Source: Candidatus Parepulonipiscium sp. PG-Nuni2H_MBin01 (lineage in GTDB: Bacteria; Bacillota; Clostridia; Lachnospirales; Cellulosilyticaceae). Taken from it: a DNA stretch of 37,559 nucleotides. How positions within the stretch are numbered: the first letter of the stretch is position 1; each line of letters starts with the position of its first letter. Shown here piece after piece: positions 9,177-17,553 of the stretch. The stretch covers positions 1 through 37,559 of the forward strand of contig MDJM01000039.1 of the NCBI GenBank assembly GCA_001994995.1. The letters run 5' to 3'. The position numbers and the translations under genes are program-made. The notes beneath the pieces were generated by a model. The model was not told where the DNA came from and did no database searches. It saw nothing but the letters and a program-made list of their open reading frames with translations.

Positions 9177-12100
9177 ATGAATGTACTAGAAATTTTAGAT
9201 ATGACCGAATTGGTGGACGAAGAAAATGTTAAAGTGGCATATAGAAAGCGCCTAAAAACTGTTAACCCCGAAGATGACGCTGAGGGTTTTAAGCAACTTA
9301 GACAAGCCTATGAAATGGCTTTAGATATGCTTAAAGAAGTACCTACTATTACTAGTTTTAACGAATTAACTGATTTAGAGCAGTGGTTAGAAGAAGTTAA
9401 AGAAGTGTATAACTGCTTTCCAAAGCGACTAGACATTAAACAATGGCGTAGGTTATTTGAAAATGATATATGCCAAGGATTAGATACAGTAAATGAGGCG
9501 AGGGAAGCACTCCTTATATTTTGTATGGCTAATTATAGAGTGCCTCATGAAGTTTGGGAGCTTATGGATATAACTTTTGATATTGTAGCTGATAGTGAAG
9601 TGCTATGCGAAACTTTCCCTGAGCATTACGTAGAATTTTTGGTTAACGAAATTACAGAAGCTATAGATTGGTTAGACTATTCATCTTTTAGTGGTGAACC
9701 TTATGCTGATTATGACACATATATAAACTCTGCGTTTAAACTTCATTACCGAGAAAATGAGGAGCAAGCTCGTCAGCATATTAAAGATATGGACAGCTGT
9801 AACGTTTTATCTCCTTGGGGTGAATCTTGTAAACTAGGGTTTTACACTTTTTCTAATAACGAAGAAGATATGGAAGTCGCGCTAAAAATCGAAACTTATT
9901 TAAGGCAACACGTAGATATGCAAGTTTTACCTTATTTAATTCAATTTTCTATGGCACGTAGAAATTTTACTCAAGCTATTTTAGACTGCAATATATTACT
10001 TAGCGAAAATCCAAATCACCATAGTGCTAATTACTATTTATCTTATTGTTACGTTGAAATGGAGCGCCTAGATGAAGCTGAGGAAATTATTCAAAAATTA
10101 ATGAAATTTCAAATGACTAATTCTACAGTGGAGTTGTATTTTAAATTAAATAGGCTAAGAGTTGATGATAGAAAAAAACGTTTAGAATTAAATCCAGATG
10201 ATAATAATCTTAAAGCTGAATTAGCTTTTAATTATTTAAATATTAGAGATATAAATAGCGCGTTTGCTATTGCTATTGGTATGAAAATTGAGCCAGACGA
10301 CCATCAGTATGATGAGTTATTCGCTAGCGTATATTATGAATTAGGTGAATTTGATAAGGCTAAAGATTATGCTGCGTTCGCCTTAGAGGAACAGCTTAGT
10401 AAAGGCGATGATGCTAAAATTGCTGCTGCATATGAAAAAGTTGCAATGATTGCTTATCATTATGGGTTAGACACTGATAATGAAGAATATTATAGAGAGG
10501 CTATTGATTATTTAAATAAATCTTTAAGCTTAGATATTGATAAGCATAGTAATTCGAGAATTAAGATTTATATAGCCCTCACTTACTATCAGTTAGAAGA
10601 GTATGAGACTTGTGTGCAGACTTGTAAAGGTTTAGATGATTATATGGCATACAAAATTTTATTGCGCGCATATTATAAGCTTAATAATTCCCATCAAGTT
10701 TGGGAAACTTATAAGCATTTAATTGAGACAAATGCTTATGACCCATTATCTTATATTATTATTTTAAATATGGCAATTGATATGTGGGATAACGGTTTAG
10801 CGCTAGAAGTATTAGAACATTTAGATAAATTAGGTGAACATAAAGACTTAAGTGACGATGAACTTGAGTTTGTTAAGCTTAGAGTACAACTTCTATTTAA
10901 GCCTAATATGAGAAAAAGCGATGTAGGGGAACTCATAGGCGGAATGACTAAAATCTATAATCGTGTTAGAAAAAAAGATGACAAAATGCCTAAATATTTA
11001 AATGTTATTCACTTAGAACGCGCCAGATTTGATTTGTTTTTAAATAAATACGATAAAGTGTTAGAACATTTAGAGCGTTTTAAGCAAGCTGGAATTGCGA
11101 CTAAGCTAGAACCTAGTTATTATATGTTAAAGACAGAGGCATTAATAGAGGCGCAGCAGTATGAAGTTGCTTATGAAATTTACTGTGAAGCTTTGCAGAA
11201 ATACCCAATGCATATGGGATTTTTAAAAGGTATGTCGCAATGTTGTTATAACTTAGATTATGATGATGAAGCGATTGATTATTTAGAACAAGTTATTACT
11301 TTAGGTGCAGGCTATGCTACTGAGTATTATCAGCTGATGACTTTATACAGAATTAAATTTAGTATATGGAATGATATAAATTTTTATTCTAAAGCCGTGC
11401 ATTATGGTGAAAAATTATTAGAACAAGACCAAAGCGCCACTACTTACTTTGTGTTAACAAAAACTTATGAGCAAGGTAATGATTATAATAACATTATAGT
11501 TTCTGCTACTAAAGCTCTAGAAATGTCACAAGAGCTTGAGATAGGCGAAATTGTATATTTAAAAGCTACTTTAGCTACAACATACCGCTTAATTAAAGAC
11601 TATGATAACTGTATTGAGCTAGCAGAAGAGTTAATCGATTCAGGATATAGCTGGGAAGCTTATAATAATTTAGTTAAATGTTATATCCACAAGCAACAAT
11701 ATGGGCGCGCAATTCATTGGTTAAAAGAAGAAGCGCTAATTAAAGGTACAAACTGGGAAAAGATTTGGCAAATTTATCATATTCAAGGTATGACTAAAGA
11801 AGCTAAAGTGGCTCATATGGAGATGTTACGCCTTCCTGCTGATAAAGCTAAATTATATAAAGCTAGCGGAGAATATTTTTTAGCTACTCAAAACTATGAA
11901 CAGGCTATTTTACAATTTGATAGGGCTTTAACTGCTAATAGTGATAAGCATTTTAAAGAGATTATTCTAACTAATTTAGCTTTTACGTATTATGCTTTAG
12001 GGGATGTACAAAATACTAATATGGTTTTAGAAAATTATTTAGAGACTATAGAGAATTACAATACTTTAGAATTTAGATTTGATACTCCGGGGGGTAAAAT

Positions 12101-12422
12101 GGAAGTTTTCTCTTTAGCAGAAATGTTTTATTATGCTCGTAATATAGAAATGTTTTATAAATTTTTAAATCTTTTTAGAGCATCTCCTGTATGTAATACA
12201 GATGTAGAGGATTTAGTTTTAAGTGCTTTTGAAGCAGAATTAAACGTAGATTATAAACGAGCTTTAGAGATTTATGATAAAATTTTGGAAAAAGAACCGT
12301 TAGATTTTATGACTATTATAAGAAAAGAACTTATTCAAGATGCTCCTAAAATTAAACCACCTAACATTATCCTCGAAAAATTGAGGAAGAAAAAAAGAAA
12401 ATACGCCACTTTAACAAAATAA
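9177..12422 (+). CDS. J-like N-terminus plus long TPR protein, partner of HscC-like chaperone
   Basis: A 1081-residue acidic protein, probably cytosolic. Residues 1-50 resemble a J domain: helix II YRKRLKTV, then NPEDD where a canonical J domain has HPD, then GFKQLRQAYEMAL. The histidine needed to stimulate Hsp70 ATPase is therefore replaced by Asn. The rest is an all-helical array with many 34-residue TPR-like units (for example SANYYLSYCYVEMERLDEAEE and NLAFTYYALGDVQNT). Start is at the ATG at 9177, behind GAGGGGA; a TTG three bases earlier is less likely. J-TPR proteins with a similar NPED variant accompany Hsp70 genes in Clostridia (from memory). The client is unknown. Confidence 0.8.
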   Translation: MNVLEILDMTELVDEENVKVAYRKRLKTVNPEDDAEGFKQLRQAYEMALDMLKEVPTITSFNELTDLEQWLEEVKEVYNCFPKRLDIKQWRRLFENDICQGLDTVNEAREALLIFCMANYRVPHEVWELMDITFDIVADSEVLCETFPEHYVEFLVNEITEAIDWLDYSSFSGEPYADYDTYINSAFKLHYRENEEQARQHIKDMDSCNVLSPWGESCKLGFYTFSNNEEDMEVALKIETYLRQHVDMQVLPYLIQFSMARRNFTQAILDCNILLSENPNHHSANYYLSYCYVEMERLDEAEEIIQKLMKFQMTNSTVELYFKLNRLRVDDRKKRLELNPDDNNLKAELAFNYLNIRDINSAFAIAIGMKIEPDDHQYDELFASVYYELGEFDKAKDYAAFALEEQLSKGDDAKIAAAYEKVAMIAYHYGLDTDNEEYYREAIDYLNKSLSLDIDKHSNSRIKIYIALTYYQLEEYETCVQTCKGLDDYMAYKILLRAYYKLNNSHQVWETYKHLIETNAYDPLSYIIILNMAIDMWDNGLALEVLEHLDKLGEHKDLSDDELEFVKLRVQLLFKPNMRKSDVGELIGGMTKIYNRVRKKDDKMPKYLNVIHLERARFDLFLNKYDKVLEHLERFKQAGIATKLEPSYYMLKTEALIEAQQYEVAYEIYCEALQKYPMHMGFLKGMSQCCYNLDYDDEAIDYLEQVITLGAGYATEYYQLMTLYRIKFSIWNDINFYSKAVHYGEKLLEQDQSATTYFVLTKTYEQGNDYNNIIVSATKALEMSQELEIGEIVYLKATLATTYRLIKDYDNCIELAEELIDSGYSWEAYNNLVKCYIHKQQYGRAIHWLKEEALIKGTNWEKIWQIYHIQGMTKEAKVAHMEMLRLPADKAKLYKASGEYFLATQNYEQAILQFDRALTANSDKHFKEIILTNLAFTYYALGDVQNTNMVLENYLETIENYNTLEFRFDTPGGKMEVFSLAEMFYYARNIEMFYKFLNLFRASPVCNTDVEDLVLSAFEAELNVDYKRALEIYDKILEKEPLDFMTIIRKELIQDAPKIKPPNIILEKLRKKKRKYATLTK

Positions 12423-12429
12423 TTCCACT

Positions 12430-12457
12430 AGGCTATCGGTAAAACGATGGCCTTTTT
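12430..12457 (+). terminator. Terminator of hscC/J-TPR operon
   Basis: AGGCTATCG (12430-12438) pairs with CGATGGCCT (12445-12453), including one G-U, and runs into TTTT. Confidence 0.8.
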
Positions 12458-12480
12458 TATATATTTACTACTATCCGACA

Positions 12481-12514
12481 TTAGTTATTATAAACTAATT
12501 TTAGTTACAACTAA
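12481..12514. promoter_or_regulatory. Upstream palindromic operator candidates
   Basis: TTAGTTATTATAAACTAA (12481-12498) is TTAGTT-N6-AACTAA, and TTAGTTACAACTAA (12501-12514) repeats the half-sites with a 2-bp spacer. Both lie about 30-60 bp upstream of the predicted -35. Their recurrence downstream of the promoter suggests one dimeric regulator. The cognate protein is not identified. Confidence 0.5.
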
Positions 12515-12542
12515 CAAACTTATTTTTTTAATCTATATTATA

Positions 12543-12571
12543 TTGTTTTTAAAACTTTAAAATGATATGAT
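12543..12571 (+). promoter_or_regulatory. Predicted promoter of the reductase operon
   Basis: TTGTTT (12543-12548), 17-bp spacer, TATGAT (12566-12571). It sits between two sets of TTAGTT/AACTAA palindromes. The first gene begins 50 bp downstream. Confidence 0.55.
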
Positions 12572-12587
12572 ATATAAAGATTAAGTA

Positions 12588-12605
12588 TTAGTTTATTATA
12601 ACTAA
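12588..12605. promoter_or_regulatory. Downstream palindromic operator candidate
   Basis: TTAGTTTATTATAACTAA, again TTAGTT-N6-AACTAA. It is the reverse complement of the upstream 18-mer except for one central base, and lies just after the expected transcription start: a repressor-like position. Confidence 0.5.
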
Positions 12606-12621
12606 TTAATGGAGGTGCATA

Positions 12622-13758
12622 ATGCATTATACAGACGAAGTGGAACAATTCATTAAAGTTCTACAAGACAAATCAGAAGTACCTAATTACTTTATTCAAC
12701 TGTTTAAATGCTTTGAAGAATCTAATAAAGGTAAAAAAGTAGGTATAGTAGGAGATGAATTTTATAGTTTATACGTACGAGCATTTAATCTAACGCCAGT
12801 GCTTATAAGTGGGGGCAGTTACTATACAGGAGAAAATGCAAGTCATATATTCCCTCAAATTAGTGACCCGGTAGCAAAGTCTACGCTTGGACTGCTGTTA
12901 GATAAAGATTTAAATTTATTAGAGGAGCTTTGTGCTGTAATTATTACTGCAAGTAATGATAGCTATAAAAAAGTTATTTATTACTTACAAGAACAAGGCG
13001 TAAATGTAATTAAAGTAGACCCGCCACCATATTTGCTGAATAAAATGCCACTAAGCTATGTGATGTTCCAAGTAAGTTTATTAAATGAAATTAGTAAAAT
13101 TCGCAATACAAGAATGAGTTATGCAGTGTTGCAACAAGAATTAAAAGGTTATCAAAAAGCATATGAGCTAACTAAATCACCACATTGGCAAGCAATCCCT
13201 ACACTTGTGCAAAACTTTTTTTTACAAACGTTGCATATGGCAAAAGATAAGGAAACTTGGTGTCAGCAGCTACAACAATACTTACATAATATAGAGCCAA
13301 CACCAAAGCCACCAACATTTTTGTTAGTAGGTTCTGTGTTAAAATTCCCTAGTACTAAAATGTATGAAATTTTTAATGATATTGGCATTACCCATTTTGA
13401 AAATCAGTGTTTGGGATTACCTAATTTTCAAGATATTCCTGATTGTAAGACATCATTTGGTCTGCTGTATGAATGTTGTAAATTTCAATACGATACAGCT
13501 TGCGTTGCACAGACTTTAGTTAATTCAAATAACTACGACTTTACTACTGATGCACAAGGTATTGTATATTATTTACTTAAAGGGCAAGTAGCAGAAGCGT
13601 TTGAGGCAGAGCAGTTAGAAAAAACTGCAATTAAGCAATCTATTCCTTTTTTATGTATTGAAACGGACTATACGAATACGGATAAGGAACAAATTAAAAT
13701 AAGAGTCGAAGCATTTTATGAGATGTTAAATAAGCGAGCAGCTGTGGCAATTAATTAG
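12622..13758 (+). CDS. Cysteine-poor 2-hydroxyacyl-CoA dehydratase (HgdB) family protein
   Basis: 378-residue cytosolic protein related to the D-component family of 2-hydroxyacyl-CoA dehydratases and to the cysteine-rich protein three genes downstream. The best shared part is the C-terminus: GIVYYLLKGQVAEAFEAEQLEK and CIETDYTNTDKEQIKIRVEAFYEML here against GIIYHVLRGCVPYDFE and RIETDYNIEDMEQVKIRFEAFVEMI there. The Cys in the RGC position is Gln (KGQ), and the N-terminal cysteines of the SYC and LCGG region are missing. It probably cannot hold the usual Fe-S cluster and may be a scaffold or partner subunit. ATG behind TGGAGGTG. First gene of the operon, 9 bp before the next. Family membership is fairly sure; the role is inference. 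Confidence 0.75.
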   Translation: MHYTDEVEQFIKVLQDKSEVPNYFIQLFKCFEESNKGKKVGIVGDEFYSLYVRAFNLTPVLISGGSYYTGENASHIFPQISDPVAKSTLGLLLDKDLNLLEELCAVIITASNDSYKKVIYYLQEQGVNVIKVDPPPYLLNKMPLSYVMFQVSLLNEISKIRNTRMSYAVLQQELKGYQKAYELTKSPHWQAIPTLVQNFFLQTLHMAKDKETWCQQLQQYLHNIEPTPKPPTFLLVGSVLKFPSTKMYEIFNDIGITHFENQCLGLPNFQDIPDCKTSFGLLYECCKFQYDTACVAQTLVNSNNYDFTTDAQGIVYYLLKGQVAEAFEAEQLEKTAIKQSIPFLCIETDYTNTDKEQIKIRVEAFYEMLNKRAAVAIN

Positions 13759-13767
13759 GAGGATATT

Positions 13768-14205
13768 ATGCGGTTTAAAAAATTTTTATTTATAGTAGCA
13801 AGCTTTGCTATTGTAAGTTCTACTACAGTAGTTGCTCAAGAAACTGAACGTAGCGAACAGCAATCTAGAGATAGCGAGTCTAGAGATGATATGGCTGATA
13901 ATTCTGGGGAGCAGCAATCTAGAGATAGCGGTGAACAATCTAACGAACAATCTAATCAACAATCTAATGAACAATCTAATCAACAATCTGAAGAACAGTC
14001 ATCTATATTTTCGTTTAGAAAAAGTATGAAAGCAAACTGGTCTATACCAAATGCTACTGTATTACTTGCACAAGTAGGCGGTTACGCTGCTGTTATCTCA
14101 GTAGCTCTACACTTATTATACAGAAGGTTAACCGTAGATAATGTTAAACCATTACCTATTCTTTATACAGCTGAAAATGGCAAATCAAATCAGGATGTTA
14201 ATTAA
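13768..14205 (+). CDS. Exported membrane protein with Gln/Ser/Asn-rich repeat linker
   Basis: 145 residues of no recognised family. Residues 1-23 look like a signal peptide (FKKFLFIVASFAIVSS, possible cleavage after VVA). Residues 25-80 are low complexity, rich in E, Q, S, N and R, with EQSN/QQSN units from a 12-bp tandem repeat. A hydrophobic helix follows at about 95-117 (TVLLAQVGGYAAVISVALHLLY) and a basic tail YRRLTVDNVKPLPILYTAENG. The next gene has the same plan and the same tail ending, so the two probably form a pair anchoring or organising the polyferredoxin. Start behind TTAGGAGGATATT. Function unknown; an electron-carrier site is not visible (no Cys, no CxxCH). Confidence 0.75.
   Translation: MRFKKFLFIVASFAIVSSTTVVAQETERSEQQSRDSESRDDMADNSGEQQSRDSGEQSNEQSNQQSNEQSNQQSEEQSSIFSFRKSMKANWSIPNATVLLAQVGGYAAVISVALHLLYRRLTVDNVKPLPILYTAENGKSNQDVN
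13933..13992 (+). repeat. 5 x 12-bp tandem repeat inside the Q/S/N-rich gene
   Basis: Units of the form GAACAATCTAAT or CAACAATCTAAT, encoding EQSN/QQSN/QQSE, lie head to tail. Upstream, the 19-mer starting CAGCAATCTAGAG occurs at 13858 and again at 13912. Likely length-variable by slippage in 4-codon steps, keeping the frame. Confidence 0.85.
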
Positions 14206-14227
14206 TTGTATTTATAGGAGGTTCTAA

Positions 14228-14671
14228 ATGTTTATAATAGGTCTTATTAACCAAATTAAAAATTTATGTTTAAAACTATGGTCAATCAACTTGGTAAAAG
14301 CTCTAGTTATCTTTTGTATAGCAGCTCCATACGTATTCTCATATGGAGAAAATATATTAAGCTCTTTAATTACCCGCGGTACAATCAGTGTATCAGAACG
14401 CGTTGAAGCTATGGTATTAGGTGAAACACTTGCTCAGCAACAAGCAAATTCATCTACAAATTCAGGTTCAAGTGATAAAAAGAAAGATGGTGGCGGTGAT
14501 AGTGGTCCATCTGGTTACACAGGTAGCGAAGCTACATCATTAATTAGTCAAATAATTATTAAATCTATTATATTTAGTATAGTAGCTAGTATGTTATATA
14601 GAAAAAGCGTTGAATTTACAGCTAAAAAACAAGCTCCACCAATTATTTATACAGGAGGTAGAAATGGATGA
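14228..14671 (+). CDS. Small two-helix membrane protein, same design as upstream neighbour
   Basis: 147 residues with no recognised family. An N-terminal hydrophobic helix (about 20-40, VKALVIFCIAAPYVFS) is followed by a short region ending in TLAQQQ, a Ser/Gly/Lys/Asp low-complexity linker (about 75-100), a second helix (about 108-125, IIIKSIIFSIVASMLY) and the tail YRKSVEFTAKKQAPPIIYTGGRNG. That tail parallels YRRLTVDNVKPLPILYTAENG of the preceding protein. The ATG is behind ATAGGAGGTTCTAA. Its stop overlaps the next start in ATGA (14668-14671), indicating translational coupling with the polyferredoxin. Confidence 0.75.
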   Translation: MFIIGLINQIKNLCLKLWSINLVKALVIFCIAAPYVFSYGENILSSLITRGTISVSERVEAMVLGETLAQQQANSSTNSGSSDKKKDGGGDSGPSGYTGSEATSLISQIIIKSIIFSIVASMLYRKSVEFTAKKQAPPIIYTGGRNG

Positions 14672-15513
14672 AAACTAACCGAATCACCAGAACGAGGTTA
14701 TTAATATTATTTGTGTTATTCTTATTTTTCTCGTTTGGTGGATATTTTATCGGTGCAAATACTGAAATAATTTTGCCAGTATTTAACTGCGAGTACGTAG
14801 GAGGCGGAACTACCAGAGGCGTTTGTATCGCAATGACTGAATTTAATAAACATATACACAATGGTTGGACGTTTCCCCTAGGCGTAGCGGCATGCATTGC
14901 ACTCGTACTATTGTTTGGTAGACTATGGTGCGGATATGTATGCCCTATGGGCTTTTTTCAAGATGTAGTGACATGGATTAGACAAAAGTTAAATATTACC
15001 CAAATTAACATTCCACAAAAATTAAAACCGTTTATTTTAGTGGGAAGATGGTACCTTGTATTTTATATCTTCTTTTATGACCTATGCAAAGTATGCCCAG
15101 TACAATTTATTACAGTTCCATTAACCGGCTATACTAGTAACACTAGCTCAACTGGATTTTTCTGGACAGTAGTACTTTTAGTTGCTGTAATGTTAAGTGA
15201 TAGAGCGTTTTGTCGTGTATGTCCTATAGGAGCGCTTATGGGATTAGCTAATAGAATAAGTGGTAGCAGATTAAGAAAGTGTGGTCATGCTTGTACTCAC
15301 TGTAGAGCTTGTTTAGAAGTTTGCCCAGTAGATATTCAAGAAGTATACGAAGACCGTGAACATGTAGATATTACGCACGCTGATTGTATTTATTGTATGA
15401 AATGTATTGAAGTATGCCCTGAAAAGGATGCATTACGATTTGATTTATTTGGCAAAACAATATATTCATCAGATAGGGTAACACAGGAGGGACAACATGG
15501 AGCAGAGAACTAG
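14668..15513 (+). CDS. NapH/CcoG-type membrane polyferredoxin (4Fe-4S)
   Basis: 281-residue membrane iron-sulfur protein of the NapH/NosR/CcoG type, which passes electrons between membrane carriers and soluble partners. Several helices (about 10-30, 70-86, 125-140, 163-177) carry the twin motifs WCGYVCP (Cys88, 92) and FCRVCP (Cys182, 185), with an additional CKVCP (140, 143). Two cytoplasmic [4Fe-4S] sites follow: CTHCRACLEVCP (209, 212, 215, 219) and CIYCMKCIEVCP (240, 243, 246, 250). It overlaps the gene before by 4 bp and the reductase gene after by 17 bp, so production is coupled to both. It is the likely electron donor side of this operon (inference). Confidence 0.88.
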   Translation: MKTNRITRTRLLILFVLFLFFSFGGYFIGANTEIILPVFNCEYVGGGTTRGVCIAMTEFNKHIHNGWTFPLGVAACIALVLLFGRLWCGYVCPMGFFQDVVTWIRQKLNITQINIPQKLKPFILVGRWYLVFYIFFYDLCKVCPVQFITVPLTGYTSNTSSTGFFWTVVLLVAVMLSDRAFCRVCPIGALMGLANRISGSRLRKCGHACTHCRACLEVCPVDIQEVYEDREHVDITHADCIYCMKCIEVCPEKDALRFDLFGKTIYSSDRVTQEGQHGAEN

Positions 15514-16726
15514 AGACAGATATATAAGAAATATTGAGAGAGTAGCAAATGTAACTATAGATGAAGTGGGAAATGGTGATGGTTTAGAGTTTTATAAAGA
15601 GGTGTATCAAGAGGCGTTTTGCAATTTTGACCAAACTAATAAAAAATATATAGGCAGTTACTGCGTAATGATACCCGATGAAATTATTTATGCGTTAGGT
15701 TATGTGCCTCTTAGGTTATGTGGTGGGCATAGAATTCCAGCGCTTATAGGAGAGGAAATGGTACCGCGCGACGCATGTCCATTAGTAAAAGCTTCTGCAG
15801 GCTTTCATGCTATGAAGGTATTACCAATGTATAATCAATGCGAATTAGCGATTATTCCAATGACTTGCGAAGGTAAGCGTAAAAGCGCCGAAGTATTATC
15901 AGACTTTTTACCTATAATACCAGTGCCAATTCCTATGTCTAAAGATAATCGTGCGTTTGAAGAGACGGTTAATATAGTAACTGCGCTAATAAAAACGTTA
16001 GAATATCAAACAGGAAATAAAATAACTAAGAGGTCGTTAAAAAAAGCATGTATAGATATAGGTACGGCTCAGCAACAAGCGTATTTATTACAGCAAAAAT
16101 TGTATTCTCTTAACCCACAAATTAAAGGCTCTGAAGTAATGTTCGCTATAAATAGCTCATGTTTTGTTCATCCTAAAGATTGGACTAAGGCAACTAAAGA
16201 GCTGCTGAGTTTAATTGATGAAAAAGAAAAAACGGCTAAAGAATTACGACGACCTAAACCGCGAGTTTATATTGCAGGTTCACCAATAAGCTTTCCTAAC
16301 TTTAAGCTTCCACTTATGTTAGAAGACTTAGGTGCACAGATTGTTGGAGATGAATCGTGCTTATCGGGCAGACTTATGTATGACCCGGTTGTACCAAATG
16401 ATTATAGTATAGTTAGCATGGTACGCGCTCTGTCGGCTAGATATATCGCTGCTTGTACTTGTCCTGTATTTGATAATGTTGAGGATAGACTTTGCAGTTT
16501 AAAAACTAAATTGGAGTTATCAAAAGCGGAGGGCATTATTTATCATGTATTACGCGGTTGTGTGCCATATGATTTTGAGTTAGCAGCAGTAGAGGAGTTT
16601 GCAGATAAACATGATATTCCTTTACTTCGCATCGAAACTGACTACAATATAGAAGACATGGAACAAGTAAAAATTCGATTTGAGGCATTTGTAGAGATGA
16701 TTGAGCAAAGAAGGCGCAATCGTTAA
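15497..16726 (+). CDS. Cysteine-rich HgdB / double-cubane-cluster-protein-like reductase
   Basis: 409-residue member of the 2-hydroxyacyl-CoA dehydratase / benzoyl-CoA reductase BcrB-BcrC family. In this family a low-potential Fe-S centre is driven by an ATP-dependent activator. Cysteines sit at family-like positions: SYCVMIPDEIIYALGYVPLRLCGG (56, 75), RDACPLVKAS (94), MTCEGKR (124), GDESCLSGR (288), AACTCP (320, 322), RGCVPYDFE (355). The layout agrees with the double-cubane [8Fe-9S] proteins described from Carboxydothermus, encoded next to their activator as here. No second Cys-rich dehydratase subunit and no CoA-transferase lies nearby, arguing against classic 2-hydroxyglutaryl-CoA dehydration. 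Start behind ACAGGAGGGAC. The substrate is unknown. Confidence 0.82.
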   Translation: MEQRTRDRYIRNIERVANVTIDEVGNGDGLEFYKEVYQEAFCNFDQTNKKYIGSYCVMIPDEIIYALGYVPLRLCGGHRIPALIGEEMVPRDACPLVKASAGFHAMKVLPMYNQCELAIIPMTCEGKRKSAEVLSDFLPIIPVPIPMSKDNRAFEETVNIVTALIKTLEYQTGNKITKRSLKKACIDIGTAQQQAYLLQQKLYSLNPQIKGSEVMFAINSSCFVHPKDWTKATKELLSLIDEKEKTAKELRRPKPRVYIAGSPISFPNFKLPLMLEDLGAQIVGDESCLSGRLMYDPVVPNDYSIVSMVRALSARYIAACTCPVFDNVEDRLCSLKTKLELSKAEGIIYHVLRGCVPYDFELAAVEEFADKHDIPLLRIETDYNIEDMEQVKIRFEAFVEMIEQRRRNR

Positions 16727-16747
16727 TAAATTACAGGAGGAAGAACA

Positions 16748-17542
16748 ATGGGTAATTATTATTTAGGATTTGATGGTGGGTCAACTTATATTAAAGCGGC
16801 ACTAATTAAGGATAACGAGGTTGTTGCAGTTAAAGTAATGCCAACTGGTATTGATAATGATGCAACAGCAGATGCCATGTTAGAGTATTTAACACAGCAA
16901 GCTAATATTACTAGAGAAGATATAGCGTTTATAAATGCAACTGGTTACAGCCGCCGCTCTATTTCATTAGCCGATGATACGATTTCTGAGATTACAGCGC
17001 ATGCATATGGAACACGAATTACAGCACCAAATGGAGTTAAACCTTCTATGATTATTGATATAGGAGGGCAAGATAGTAAGATTATTGCTTTAGATGATAA
17101 TGGTGGTGTTAAAAATTTTATTATGAATGACAAATGTGCAGCAGGAACAGGTAAGTTTATTGAAGTTATTGCAGGTATATTAGAAACTACAATTGATAAG
17201 GTAGCAGAGCATTCAGCAGAAAGCAAATCACCATGCCAAATTAACTCTACTTGTGTTGTTTTTGCACAAACTGAAATCATTTCGCTTATCGCACAGAAAA
17301 AGGATAGATGCGATATATTATGCGGTATGCATATTTCTATGGCAAATCGTATTGCCAAATTAGCTAGAAAATATAAAGGCAGTGGGCAAATTCTTATGAC
17401 TGGTGGTGGAGCGTTAAATGAGGGTCTTCGCTTAGCTATTGAAGATGAACTTATGTGTGATGTATATCCAGCAGTATATCCTCAGTTTAATGGAGCGATA
17501 GGTGCAGCTTTAATCGGTGCTGAGCAGTTCCAACAAGCTTAA
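16748..17542 (+). CDS. ASKHA ATPase activator of the dehydratase/DCCP family (BadF/HgdC-like)
   Basis: 264-residue homodimeric activator that uses ATP hydrolysis to inject a low-potential electron into its HgdB/DCCP-type partner. ASKHA nucleotide motifs are clear: FDGGSTYIKAAL (8-19), DIGGQDSKII (104-113) and MTGGGALNEGLR near 218-230. The two cysteines that bridge the subunit-shared [4Fe-4S] cluster are in NDKCAAGTGKF (Cys130) and STCVVFAQTEI (Cys169). Length matches HgdC (about 260). It is 21 bp after the reductase gene, with AGGAGGAAG before its ATG. The single activator presumably serves the reductase; whether it also acts on the Cys-poor paralog is unknown. Confidence 0.92.
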   Translation: MGNYYLGFDGGSTYIKAALIKDNEVVAVKVMPTGIDNDATADAMLEYLTQQANITREDIAFINATGYSRRSISLADDTISEITAHAYGTRITAPNGVKPSMIIDIGGQDSKIIALDDNGGVKNFIMNDKCAAGTGKFIEVIAGILETTIDKVAEHSAESKSPCQINSTCVVFAQTEIISLIAQKKDRCDILCGMHISMANRIAKLARKYKGSGQILMTGGGALNEGLRLAIEDELMCDVYPAVYPQFNGAIGAALIGAEQFQQA

Positions 17543-17553
17543 GGGGGATTATT

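Noticed and set aside
13858..13992. CRISPR-like direct repeats in the Q/S/N-rich gene
   Set aside because: Tandem codon repeats in an open frame; no unique spacers.
16945..17358. 137-codon minus-strand frame inside the activator gene
   Set aside because: Antisense shadow of a highly conserved ATPase; composition is a by-product of the plus-strand codons.
12622..17542. Classic 2-hydroxyglutarate or lactate fermentation operon
   Set aside because: No CoA-transferase, acyl-CoA dehydrogenase or electron-transfer flavoprotein, and one of the two family members lacks the cluster cysteines.
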